From positions 1 through 22,983 of IMG/VR virus record IMGVR_UViG_3300042289_000269: a stretch of 22,983 nucleotides of DNA, one strand, 5' to 3'. The notes beneath the pieces were generated by a model. The model ran no database searches. It was not told the DNA's origin and worked only from the letters and a program-made list of their open reading frames with translations. This document shows positions 13,632 through 20,014 of this stretch, piece after piece; positions within the stretch are counted from its first letter, which is position 1, and each line of letters starts with the position of its first letter. Source of the stretch: a virus. A program made the translations under genes and the position numbers.

Positions 13632-14189
13632 ATGCAAAAAGAAATCAAAACAGCTACCGAAAAAATTAAGGAGCTGAATGAGTTAGGGGGAGTCCTAACT
13701 CTACATCAAAAGTTACACAGGGCAAAGTTAGCCATTGGTAAGGTAACTAAAAATGCAACCAGTCATCATTCAAAGTACGCAGATCTTAATGCTATTCTTA
13801 GCACAGTTGAGCCTGTATTACTTGAGAATGGATTACTACTTATCCAACCAATACATGGTAACAGTGTCTGCACTCAGATCATTGACATTGACTCAGGTGC
13901 TATGCTTGACTCATGTATGGACTTACCTCAAGGAGTTAATCCTCAAAACATGGGATCTGCAATAACTTACTATCGTAGATACACATTACAGTCAGCTCTA
14001 TCATTACAGGCTGTTGATGATGATGGTGAGAAAGCATCTAAGGAAGAGCCTGTTAAAGAGATAGTTAAAGAGACATTATCAACTGAGCGTTTCAATAATG
14101 CATTAATTAAGATCAAGGCTAAGGAGTTCACAGTTGAGGAGCTCAAGTCTAAGTTTCACCTAACCAAAGAACAGGAGGCACAACTATGA
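13632..14189 (+). CDS. erf: Erf-family single-strand annealing recombinase
   Basis: This encodes 185 residues. The ERF superfamily core is plain: SKYADLNAILSTVEPVLLEN (47-66), the GLLLIQP strand, then NPQNMGSAITYYRRYTLQSA (103-122) and VDDDGEKA (128-135). ERF proteins form rings that anneal complementary single strands, and phages use them for recombination-dependent replication and genome circularisation. The C-terminal third (135-185) is a charged helical extension, as usual. The gene overlaps the exonuclease gene by ATGA, so the two form an annealase-exonuclease pair. It is the first gene after a strong promoter. Confidence 0.92.
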   Translation: MQKEIKTATEKIKELNELGGVLTLHQKLHRAKLAIGKVTKNATSHHSKYADLNAILSTVEPVLLENGLLLIQPIHGNSVCTQIIDIDSGAMLDSCMDLPQGVNPQNMGSAITYYRRYTLQSALSLQAVDDDGEKASKEEPVKEIVKETLSTERFNNALIKIKAKEFTVEELKSKFHLTKEQEAQL

Positions 14190-14809
14190 AATGGAGACCA
14201 TCACAATTAGGGAAGTTAATGACCAACTCAAGGAGTAAGTCAGATCCATTGTCTGAGACTGCAAAGAGTGAGATTAGAAAAATTGCAAAGCAGGACTTCT
14301 TTGGATATACTACAGAGATAAAGACTAAGCCAATGATCAAGGGCACTGACTGGGAGCATGAGGGCATCAAGTTACTCAATGATGTTAGGTTTACAAATAA
14401 GTACGTTAAGAACACTGTCAGAGTAGAGAATGAGTACATGTCTGGATGCTGTGACATCATAACAGATGACCTCATCATTGACATTAAAAGCTCATGGTCA
14501 TTGGATACCTTCCCGGCAACACCATCCGAAGGAGAGAACTCAGATTATGAGTGGCAGGGAAGAGCGTACATGTGGCTATATGATAGGCCAGCATTTGAGT
14601 TAGCTTACACTATGTACACAACTCCAGATGAGTTACTCAATGAATGGGATAATCTATCAATCCACAGAGTTAATCACATACCAATGCATCATAGAGTAAC
14701 TGTGCTCAGATATGAACGTGATGAGGAGATTGAGGACTTGATAAGGGAGAAACTCATTTACTGTAATGAGTATTATTCTAAGTATGTAAACGAACTAAAT
14801 AACAAATAA
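14186..14809 (+). CDS. YqaJ/RecB-type recombination exonuclease
   Basis: This encodes 207 residues of the PD-(D/E)xK superfamily. Visible elements are MKWRPSQLGKLMT at the start (family S/LG.LMT motif), KGTDWEHEGI (52-61, E57/E59), GCCDIITDDLIIDIKSSWSL (87-106) with D90, D99 and K101, and YEWQGRAYMWL (121-131) with Q124 and Y128. This is the catalytic order of phage 5'-3' exonucleases that make single strands for an annealase. Its immediate upstream partner is Erf, so the pair equals a Red-type system. It acts in the cytoplasm on double-strand ends. Confidence 0.88.
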   Translation: MKWRPSQLGKLMTNSRSKSDPLSETAKSEIRKIAKQDFFGYTTEIKTKPMIKGTDWEHEGIKLLNDVRFTNKYVKNTVRVENEYMSGCCDIITDDLIIDIKSSWSLDTFPATPSEGENSDYEWQGRAYMWLYDRPAFELAYTMYTTPDELLNEWDNLSIHRVNHIPMHHRVTVLRYERDEEIEDLIREKLIYCNEYYSKYVNELNNK

Positions 14810-14811
14810 CC

Positions 14812-14991
14812 ATGGAAAAAAAAGAATTTTACCAGCAAGCAGTATTGATGGCTCTCAATGGATTGCTTTCAAATGGAGCCCAAAGATTAGAGGAGGAGTA
14901 CTTAAACAATCATGCAACTGTGGCCGCAATGGCTCATGAATATGCTAAGGCAGTTACTGATAGAACATTTATTGAACAAAATAAAATATAA
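14812..14991 (+). CDS. small helical protein (59 aa)
   Basis: ATG 14812 lies 2 nt after the exonuclease stop; TAA 14989-14991. The product starts MEKKEFYQQAVLMALNGLLS and is wholly helical and acidic (NGAQRLEEEYLNNHATVAAM, then AHEYAKAVTDRTFIEQNKI). It resembles the next gene product in layout (hydrophobic helix, ALLxN-type turn, AxxYAxxVxDRT end). An overlapping frame from 14912 is not the gene. Function is unknown. Confidence 0.65.
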   Translation: MEKKEFYQQAVLMALNGLLSNGAQRLEEEYLNNHATVAAMAHEYAKAVTDRTFIEQNKI

Positions 14992-14995
14992 AACA

Positions 14996-15193
14996 ATGGA
15001 TAAAACACAAATTGTCACTCACTTAGTGGCTGCACTACTCACAAACAGTGAGAGACTTAGAGACATCAGATTTTCTTATGATGCTCAATCACAGGCAACA
15101 ATGTCAGATTATGAGGTTGCTGTTGATTATGCTTGCATGGTTGCAGATTATATCATTGATAGAACCATTGAGCCAATAGAGTTCACACAATAA
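14996..15193 (+). CDS. small helical protein (65 aa)
   Basis: I chose ATG 14996, 4 nt after the upstream stop, in the leader aaaatataaaacaATG, rather than the further upstream start at 14912, which would lie wholly inside the previous gene. The product starts MDKTQIVTHLVAALLTNSER and ends VDYACMVADYIIDRTIEPIEF. Layout and scattered identities suggest it is a paralogue of the upstream product. No catalytic motif is present. Function is unknown. Confidence 0.65.
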   Translation: MDKTQIVTHLVAALLTNSERLRDIRFSYDAQSQATMSDYEVAVDYACMVADYIIDRTIEPIEFTQ

Positions 15194-15225
15194 AGTTATT
15201 AACAATTTAAAATAAAATACAAACA

Positions 15226-15561
15226 ATGTCAGATTTAACAATCAAAGGAGCTATCAAGCTCATCAATGAGGTCAAAGTGATCTCAGACCGATTCTCAGTG
15301 AGAGAATTTGTAATCACAACATTTGACTCTAAGTATCCACAAGATATCTTATTCCAGGCAGTCAATGATAAGATGGACATGGTGGCTCCATTAAAGGTCA
15401 GCCATGTTGTTGATGTATCATTCAACCTAAGAGGTAGGGAGTTCAATGGTCGCTACTATAACACTCTTGATGTGTGGAAAGTTACACATGATAAAGAGTT
15501 TGTTGATCCGGCATCTACAAGTGTACAACCAGCAGATGAGCCAGATGACTTACCGTTCTAA
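15226..15561 (+). CDS. DUF3127 protein, SSB-like
   Basis: This encodes 111 residues matching DUF3127, a family frequent in Bacteroidota and their phages: KGAIKLINEVKVISDRFSVR, REFVITTFDSKYPQDILFQA, VNDKMDM, then VDVSFNLRGREFNGRYYNTLDVWKV (about 63-87), followed by an acidic disordered tail ending DEPDDLPF. The core looks like an OB fold, and the tail ends like the partner-binding tip of bacterial SSB (DDDIPF). It very likely coats single-stranded DNA during phage replication and recruits partners. It lies in the recombination operon. The DLPF codons overlap the start of the next gene. Confidence 0.88.
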   Translation: MSDLTIKGAIKLINEVKVISDRFSVREFVITTFDSKYPQDILFQAVNDKMDMVAPLKVSHVVDVSFNLRGREFNGRYYNTLDVWKVTHDKEFVDPASTSVQPADEPDDLPF

Positions 15562-15763
15562 GACAGTATATCTTAATCTCGATGAGTCATTCTCTGAGTG
15601 GCTCAGGAGAGAACTAACTGATCAACTGTCATACAGATATAAAATCATTCACATGGCAGAGGATATGAACGTCAATGCAGCTACACTGTACAGGTTCATG
15701 AATGGCAATGAGGTGAGAGGTTCGTTCTATGATAATGCATTCAAATACTTAGTAAAGAAATGA
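15545..15763 (+). CDS. small helix-turn-helix DNA-binding protein
   Basis: This encodes 72 residues from ATG 15545 (ATG 15536 would add three). Residues about 29-62 form a Cro/CI-like helix-turn-helix: KIIHMAEDMNVNAATLYRFM followed by NGNEVRGSF. The size suggests a Cro- or DNA-binding regulator rather than an enzyme. It is encoded directly upstream of a repeat-rich non-coding segment (15844-15965) and a promoter at 15961, which are candidate targets. The start lies within the DDLPF codons of the DUF3127 gene. An open frame extending back to 15446 is only a shadow of that gene. Confidence 0.65.
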   Translation: MTYRSKTVYLNLDESFSEWLRRELTDQLSYRYKIIHMAEDMNVNAATLYRFMNGNEVRGSFYDNAFKYLVKK

Positions 15764-15843
15764 ACTACTTAATACAGATATACAATAAGTATGGATGGGA
15801 GTATAATACCCCTCAATCAATACTTGATAAGATTAAAAACTGA
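15760..15843 (+). CDS. candidate 27-residue microprotein
   Basis: ATG 15760 overlaps the upstream TGA (ATGA), and the frame stops at TGA 15841-15843. It encodes MNYLIQIYNKYGWEYNTPQS followed by ILDKIKN, a plausible amphipathic peptide. Overlap style and composition match neighbouring genes, but the length is too short for firm evidence. Confidence 0.35.
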   Translation: MNYLIQIYNKYGWEYNTPQSILDKIKN

Positions 15844-15965
15844 GGTTCGGCAAAACCACCCCCCTTGTTCAGATCAGAAACCTGGGAAGTAATGAATATG
15901 CACACAAGGGGGATCACATTCGGCTCTGGTAAGCCACAAGGGGGAGTATAACAACTCCCCTTTGT
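15844..15965 (+). promoter_or_regulatory. repeat-rich structured non-coding segment (RNA switch, terminator or operator array)
   Basis: Four related arms occur: CCCCCTTGT (15860-15868), ACAAGGGGG (15904-15912), ACAAGGGGG again within ACAAGGGGGAGT (15936-15947), and ACTCCCCTTTGT (15954-15965). Arm 1 pairs with arm 2 around a 35-nt loop; arm 3 pairs with arm 4 over 12 bp (one G-U) with a 6-nt loop. Arms 2 and 3 are identical at the core, so they can swap partners. Small hairpins GGTT/AACC (15844-15857) and GGCT/AGCC (15922-15935) separate them. The last arm covers the -33 element of the next promoter and is followed by only a weak T-run. It may be a terminator, a switch or DNA operators for the HTH protein upstream; no known riboswitch was recognised. 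Confidence 0.5.
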
Positions 15966-15991
15966 CATGTTGATAACTTTAATTACCTTCG
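15961..15991 (+). promoter_or_regulatory. probable promoter (TTTG-N19-TACCTTCG)
   Basis: TTTG (15961-15964) lies 19 nt before TACCTTCG (15984-15991), which differs from TAnnTTTG at one base. The -33 element falls within the last inverted-repeat arm, so a protein bound to that arm would block it. It would serve the small genes from 15996 and perhaps the packaging genes. Confidence 0.5.
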
Positions 15992-15995
15992 TCAA

Positions 15996-16286
15996 GTGTT
16001 AATCATTGACCTACATAGAAAACAGAAACCATTTGCTGTTACTGTAAGCAATGAAACATTTGGGCGGCTGTATTCTATACTCTTCAAAGATAGGTATCTG
16101 AGATGTCAGGAGCTCAATAGATATGAGATACGATGGTTTTGCGATAACATCAACCTATTCAAGGTAACACATGAGACAAAGGATGGGAAAGTGTACGAAT
16201 ATAGAATGTTCAAAAGGTCAATGAGTAACTCAATGAAACATAATTTTTTAGTTAGAAATAAGATAATAAATGATTCATACATCTGA
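15996..16286 (+). CDS. unknown protein (about 96 aa, start uncertain)
   Basis: The frame is read from GTG 15996 (product LIIDLHRKQKPFAVTVSNET after the start), because no ATG occurs before the last quarter of the frame. The start lies so close to the predicted transcription start that a leaderless message or a later non-ATG start is possible. The product is basic and aromatic (YEIRWFCDNINLFKVTHETK) and ends in helices. No domain is recognised. It overlaps the next gene by 17 nt. Confidence 0.5.
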   Translation: MLIIDLHRKQKPFAVTVSNETFGRLYSILFKDRYLRCQELNRYEIRWFCDNINLFKVTHETKDGKVYEYRMFKRSMSNSMKHNFLVRNKIINDSYI

Positions 16287-16455
16287 AATAATTAAGATTG
16301 CAAAGGACCAGGATACAGCCCTCAAATTGGTGGATGTGATAACAGATATTGGATTTGATTATATTTGTAATCCTATTGATGCATTGAACTATGCCAAGAG
16401 AATAAACGTATTAAAGAACGAAATAAACAACTATTATGAACTCAAAAGAGACTAA
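16270..16455 (+). CDS. small helical protein (61 aa)
   Basis: This encodes 61 residues starting MIHTSEIIKIAKDQDTALKL, helical throughout, and ending INNYYELKRD. It overlaps both neighbours (17 nt and 20 nt). No family is recognised. The pattern of overlapping starts is the same as for its neighbours, so all are probably co-translated. Confidence 0.55.
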   Translation: MIHTSEIIKIAKDQDTALKLVDVITDIGFDYICNPIDALNYAKRINVLKNEINNYYELKRD

Positions 16456-16624
16456 GAATGTTTACTCATTCAACTTTGAGACCAAAACAGCCTACATCAA
16501 TGATGAGCCACTGGGCACCATTGTGGATCATACTGACACTGTTATCAATGTGGTTTGGGATAATGGAATGAAGCAGGAATTTAGATTATACAATCAAGTA
16601 AAAAATATACACAATGAGGCATAA
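16436..16624 (+). CDS. small beta-rich protein (62 aa)
   Basis: This encodes 62 residues starting MNSKETKNVYSFNFETKTAY. It is predicted as a small beta barrel: strands NVYSFNFETKTAYI, EPLGTIVDH, INVVWDNG and KQEFRLY alternate with turns. No motif identifies a function. It overlaps the upstream gene by 20 nt and the membrane-protein gene downstream by 11 nt. Confidence 0.6.
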   Translation: MNSKETKNVYSFNFETKTAYINDEPLGTIVDHTDTVINVVWDNGMKQEFRLYNQVKNIHNEA

Positions 16625-16835
16625 AATTAAGGTAACATTAGGGCTCATGATCCTGCCAGTATTCGCACTGTTATACTTTGCAGATAAGTTCGTTCTATTA
16701 TTCATGCCATGGAAGAGCTGTGAGACTATTCAAAAGTGGATATATGATCCTAAAAAAGCAACAGAAAGCCTTATGAGAGTGATAGTTGCACTGGCATTGA
16801 TAGGTCTTTATTACCTCATGGCAAACATGTTTTGA
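16614..16835 (+). CDS. two-span membrane protein (73 aa)
   Basis: This encodes 73 residues starting MRHKIKVTLGLMILPVFALL. Two hydrophobic segments (about residues 7-30 and 53-71) flank a short loop with Lys, Asp and Glu (KSCETIQKWIYDPKKATES). By the positive-inside rule both ends are probably cytoplasmic or the loop lies inside; the balance is unclear. It could be an early membrane-acting protein, a superinfection-exclusion protein or a second holin-type protein. Its distance from the endolysin makes the last less likely. No family is recognised. Confidence 0.6.
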   Translation: MRHKIKVTLGLMILPVFALLYFADKFVLLFMPWKSCETIQKWIYDPKKATESLMRVIVALALIGLYYLMANMF

Positions 16836-16844
16836 TTTATTGAG

Positions 16845-16852
16845 TATCTTTG
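16845..16852 (+). promoter_or_regulatory. Bacteroidota-type -7 element (TATCTTTG) before the packaging genes
   Basis: A perfect TAnnTTTG lies 30 nt before ATG 16883. No TTG is present at the usual -33 spacing (TTTG 16831-16834 is only 10 nt away), so strength is uncertain or an activator is needed. It supports ATG 16883 as the small-terminase start, since upstream starts would overlap the promoter. Confidence 0.4.
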
Positions 16853-16882
16853 AATTTAATTACAGCACAAAAACAGCAGAAA

Positions 16883-17191
16883 ATGAGTGCAGAAGATATT
16901 AAAAAATATGAGTTCAACAAGGGTCAAAGCGGTAATCCAACAGGCAGACCCAAAGGAGCACGCAACAGAAGTACTATTTTGAGAGAGTTACTTGATGTTA
17001 ATGACCAAGAGTTAAAGATGCATCAAGCTCAGATTGATAAGGCCATTGAACAAAAGGATACCAATGCTTATAAGGCTGTATTAGATAGTGCCTATGGAGC
17101 TCCAACACAACAGATTGAACAAACCCAAACAAATGTAGATCTCACTGGATTAAGCTCCGATGATATCAGACAACTCCTCAAAGGTGAATGA
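16883..17191 (+). CDS. DUF5681 protein, small terminase subunit
   Basis: This encodes 102 residues from ATG 16883; a TTG at 16850 would add 11 residues but overlaps the -7 element. The N-terminal signature FNKGQSGNPTGRPKGARNRS (11-30) is the DUF5681 hallmark, a basic DNA-contacting stretch, followed by a helical region (31-75) and a disordered acidic tail (SSDDIRQLLKGE). DUF5681 proteins are usually encoded just before the large terminase and are taken as the DNA-recognising small subunit. It overlaps the large subunit by 32 nt. Confidence 0.8.
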   Translation: MSAEDIKKYEFNKGQSGNPTGRPKGARNRSTILRELLDVNDQELKMHQAQIDKAIEQKDTNAYKAVLDSAYGAPTQQIEQTQTNVDLTGLSSDDIRQLLKGE

Positions 17192-18533
17192 TAAGCAAAA
17201 CGCCATATTACAGATACTACGCCTCGAACTTTGCCGTAGGGAGTTTTGGGAATTTTGTATCTACTATGACCAGGCATTCTTTGAAAGTAGGTTATTTCTT
17301 CACAGTGTCGCAGAGTCATTTCAAGAGATAGAGGATAATAAGATTAAGTCATTAAGTGTATCCATGCCTCCAAGGGCAGGGAAGTCCTATGTCAGTTCAT
17401 TGTTTTGTGCATGGACCATTGGCAGGAACCCGGCAAGATCAGTTATGAGGAACGCATGTACAGCAACACTTTACCTTAAGTTCTCTTATGATGTCAGGAA
17501 CATAGTTAAGAGTGATAAGTTTAAACAGATATTTCCAAGCGTTTTATTGTCAGATGATAAAGCAAACCTGCAAGGATGGAACACAAATCACGCTAAGCAA
17601 GTGAGTTATTTTGGTGCAGGGGTTGGAGGTACTATCATAGGGTTTGGTGCAGATAATATTGCGGTCACAGATGACCTTTACACAGGATTAGAACAGGCAT
17701 TGTCAGACACTCAGAATGAACGCATCATCCAATGGAAGGAGGCAACACATGACAGCCGCTTTGAGAGTGGATGCAAGAGGATTGACATAGGTACTCGATG
17801 GAGTTTGAATGATGTGATAGGCAGGCAAATGAATGATGGGATGTATGATAAGTCCATTGTCATCCCTGCATTAATAGATGGTAAGTCATTTTGTGAGTCA
17901 GTGATGACCACAGATGAGTACCTGGATAAGAAAAAACGAACTGAGCCCTCCATTTGGGAGGCTGAATACATGCAATCACCTGTTGATATTCAAGGTAGGT
18001 TGTTTAATGACCTCAAAACTATTCCACTAACTGAGTTCAACACCATCAAAGATAAGGTCCAGGGGTGCATTGCTTACTGTGATGTGGCAGATGCCGGGGC
18101 AGACTTCACTGCATTTGCTATCTTAGCAGTGGCAGGTAATGAGTTCTATTTGGTTGATTACGTGTTCAACAAGTCAAACACTGACATCACCATGCCATTG
18201 ATTGCCAACAAGCTCAATGAGTGGAATGTTACCTATTGCAGGGTGGAGTCCAATAGTATGGGAGCCATGTTTGCCAGGGGATTGCAAAAGATTACCAACA
18301 CCAGGATATTGCCGGTCCATAACTCAGTGAATAAGATAACACGCATCATCATGCAATCTGTTTGGATCCAGCAAAGGATTACATTCGTTAACAATGGCAC
18401 CCCAGAATGTGAGTTGTTTATCCAAAATGTATTGCATTTCAGTAAGGAAGGTAAGAATAAAAATGATGATGCACCGGATTGCCTGGCAGGTTTATCCATC
18501 TTCGCTCAATCCATGTTCAGACAACTGGCATAA
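17160..18533 (+). CDS. terL: large terminase subunit
   Basis: This encodes 457 residues, the ATP-driven DNA packaging motor. The ATPase domain shows Walker A PPRAGKS (70-76, K75) and Walker B IAVTDD (167-172). IDIGTRWSLNDVIGR (208-222) is a typical coupling segment. The nuclease domain carries CDVADAGADFTAF (307-319, D308), RVESNS (361-366, E363) and NDDAPD (435-440, D436/D437), the RNase H-like metal triad that cuts concatemers. The start is ATG 17160, within the small subunit gene; GTG 17184 is a possible alternative, but the next ATG falls inside Walker A. The length is at the short end for the family but all motifs are present. Confidence 0.93.
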   Translation: MISDNSSKVNDKQNAILQILRLELCRREFWEFCIYYDQAFFESRLFLHSVAESFQEIEDNKIKSLSVSMPPRAGKSYVSSLFCAWTIGRNPARSVMRNACTATLYLKFSYDVRNIVKSDKFKQIFPSVLLSDDKANLQGWNTNHAKQVSYFGAGVGGTIIGFGADNIAVTDDLYTGLEQALSDTQNERIIQWKEATHDSRFESGCKRIDIGTRWSLNDVIGRQMNDGMYDKSIVIPALIDGKSFCESVMTTDEYLDKKKRTEPSIWEAEYMQSPVDIQGRLFNDLKTIPLTEFNTIKDKVQGCIAYCDVADAGADFTAFAILAVAGNEFYLVDYVFNKSNTDITMPLIANKLNEWNVTYCRVESNSMGAMFARGLQKITNTRILPVHNSVNKITRIIMQSVWIQQRITFVNNGTPECELFIQNVLHFSKEGKNKNDDAPDCLAGLSIFAQSMFRQLA

Positions 18534-18567
18534 TTTAAACCCCCTTTTTTGTATTAAAATAATGCTT

Positions 18568-18575
18568 ACATTTGC
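18568..18575 (+). promoter_or_regulatory. -7-like element (TACATTTG) before the portal gene
   Basis: TAnnTTTG occurs 14 nt before ATG 18590 in the 56-nt gap after the terminase gene. The nearest TTTG (18549-18552) is 15 nt upstream, shorter than usual. Candidate internal late promoter for head genes; weak evidence. Confidence 0.35.
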
Positions 18576-18589
18576 CAAAACAATATTGA

Positions 18590-20014
18590 ATGGCATTCAA
18601 TTTTCTTAGTGCATTCGTTGATAATTACGCAAATACAGATAGGTATCGTAACTTGACACGTCAAATATTCCCACCTGCAGTGCAGATATGGGGTAAAAAA
18701 GAGGCTGTTTGGCTTGATACTGGAGATGCGTGGAGGTTATTCATAGATATACCAGAGTTAAGATCAGTTATTAACAAGAGAGCCACAATGATGAGCTCTA
18801 ATGTTCCAACATTATTTGATAAGGATGGTAACTTAGTGACTGATCACTGGATAAATGACCTAATTACTAAGCCTAATGGAGTTCAATCATGGTCAGATGT
18901 AGTCTATTCAATGAGTGTACAGGATGCTTTGTATTCAAATGTGGTTGCTTACTGCCCTGTGAGGTCTTTTGGACAGCGTAATTTAATCATAACACTACCA
19001 AACAACAAGATAAAAATCAATCTAAGTGGTAAGAAATTAAAGCAAATGGAGATCAATGACCTCATTGATTCGTTTGTATTCACTTATGATGATGGTTCCA
19101 AAGAGACAATTCAATTAGAGGATTCAATCTATTTGACCACAGCAGATGGTATGAACATAGTTCGACCTATCTCAAGGATTGACTCACTTAGATTACCATT
19201 GTCAAACATCATGGCCAGCTATAATAAGCGAAATGTATTACTTGAAAACTTAGGGGCTATTGGTATCTTATCAGCTCAGAGCAATGACATGGGAGGAGCT
19301 ATTCCAATGACTCCAGAGGAGAGACAAAAGATTCAAAAAGACTGGTATCGTAGACAAAAAGATGAGTTAATAATCACTGAGTCCAATGTTAATTGGCAGC
19401 CTATGTCTTATCCAACACGTGACCTCATGTTATTTGAGGAGTTAACAGAGGATAAGCTGGCAATCATTGATGCATTTGGATTGAATTACAACCTATTTTC
19501 AAGTGAGAAGGGATCTACATTCAGTAATGTAAGGGATTCAATTCGTATGGCTTACACTGATACAATCATTCCAGAGACACAACAGATGTATGATTCAATG
19601 ATAGCTCAGTGGGGATTGCAAGGTGAGTATTACTTACAGGCTAACTTCCAACATCTGCCAATACTTCAAGATGATGAGCAGGTAAAAGCCCAGGCAGAGA
19701 AAACCAAAGTAGATACATGGTCAGTTATGCTTAGAGATGGAGTAATCACTCAACAACAATATGCAGAGGAGTTTGATATTGAGTTACAAAAACAAGATAG
19801 GACAGAGGCTCAGGCCGCTGCACTTGCACAGGCTCAGACTAATCTCAAAGGAACAGTCGGAGGTTTGGATGGTATCATCTCGCTCAATAATGCAGTGAGT
19901 GGTGGTCAGATGGATAGACAAACAGCTATCAATACATTGGTTAACTACTATGGATACGATCCTGTTACAGCAAATTCAATGATAACTAATCCAATACAAA
20001 ATGCCAATACCTAA
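18590..20014 (+). CDS. portal protein
   Basis: This encodes 474 residues of the HK97/phage_portal type. Evidence is the N-terminal region with ELRSVINKRATMMSSNVPTL (55-74), ITKPNGVQSWSDVVYSMSVQ, the mid region with NNKIKINLS and EDSIYLTTADG, and the crown-stem segment with AIGILSAQSNDMGGAIPMTP and LLFEELTEDKLAIIDAFGLN, followed by SSEKGSTFSNVR. The C-terminal part (390-474) is Gln/Ala-rich and helical. It forms the dodecameric DNA channel at one capsid vertex. Gene order terminase-portal-protease-capsid fits. It overlaps the protease gene by 14 nt. Confidence 0.88.
   Translation: MAFNFLSAFVDNYANTDRYRNLTRQIFPPAVQIWGKKEAVWLDTGDAWRLFIDIPELRSVINKRATMMSSNVPTLFDKDGNLVTDHWINDLITKPNGVQSWSDVVYSMSVQDALYSNVVAYCPVRSFGQRNLIITLPNNKIKINLSGKKLKQMEINDLIDSFVFTYDDGSKETIQLEDSIYLTTADGMNIVRPISRIDSLRLPLSNIMASYNKRNVLLENLGAIGILSAQSNDMGGAIPMTPEERQKIQKDWYRRQKDELIITESNVNWQPMSYPTRDLMLFEELTEDKLAIIDAFGLNYNLFSSEKGSTFSNVRDSIRMAYTDTIIPETQQMYDSMIAQWGLQGEYYLQANFQHLPILQDDEQVKAQAEKTKVDTWSVMLRDGVITQQQYAEEFDIELQKQDRTEAQAAALAQAQTNLKGTVGGLDGIISLNNAVSGGQMDRQTAINTLVNYYGYDPVTANSMITNPIQNANT

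Noticed and set aside
14912-14995. Upstream start for the 65-residue gene at 14996
   Set aside because: The extension lies entirely within another gene, and the product's extra residues look out of frame in composition.
15446-15544. N-terminal extension of the helix-turn-helix protein
   Set aside because: The extension lies wholly within the DUF3127 coding region in another frame; ATG 15545 or 15536 fits the usual short overlap.
15844-15965. CRISPR-like array from the repeated ACAAGGGGG arms
   Set aside because: Repeats are 9-12 nt, in both orientations and irregularly spaced, with no cas genes.
15813-15995. Minus-strand 60-codon frame over the structured segment
   Set aside because: It runs through inverted repeats and has no neighbours on that strand.
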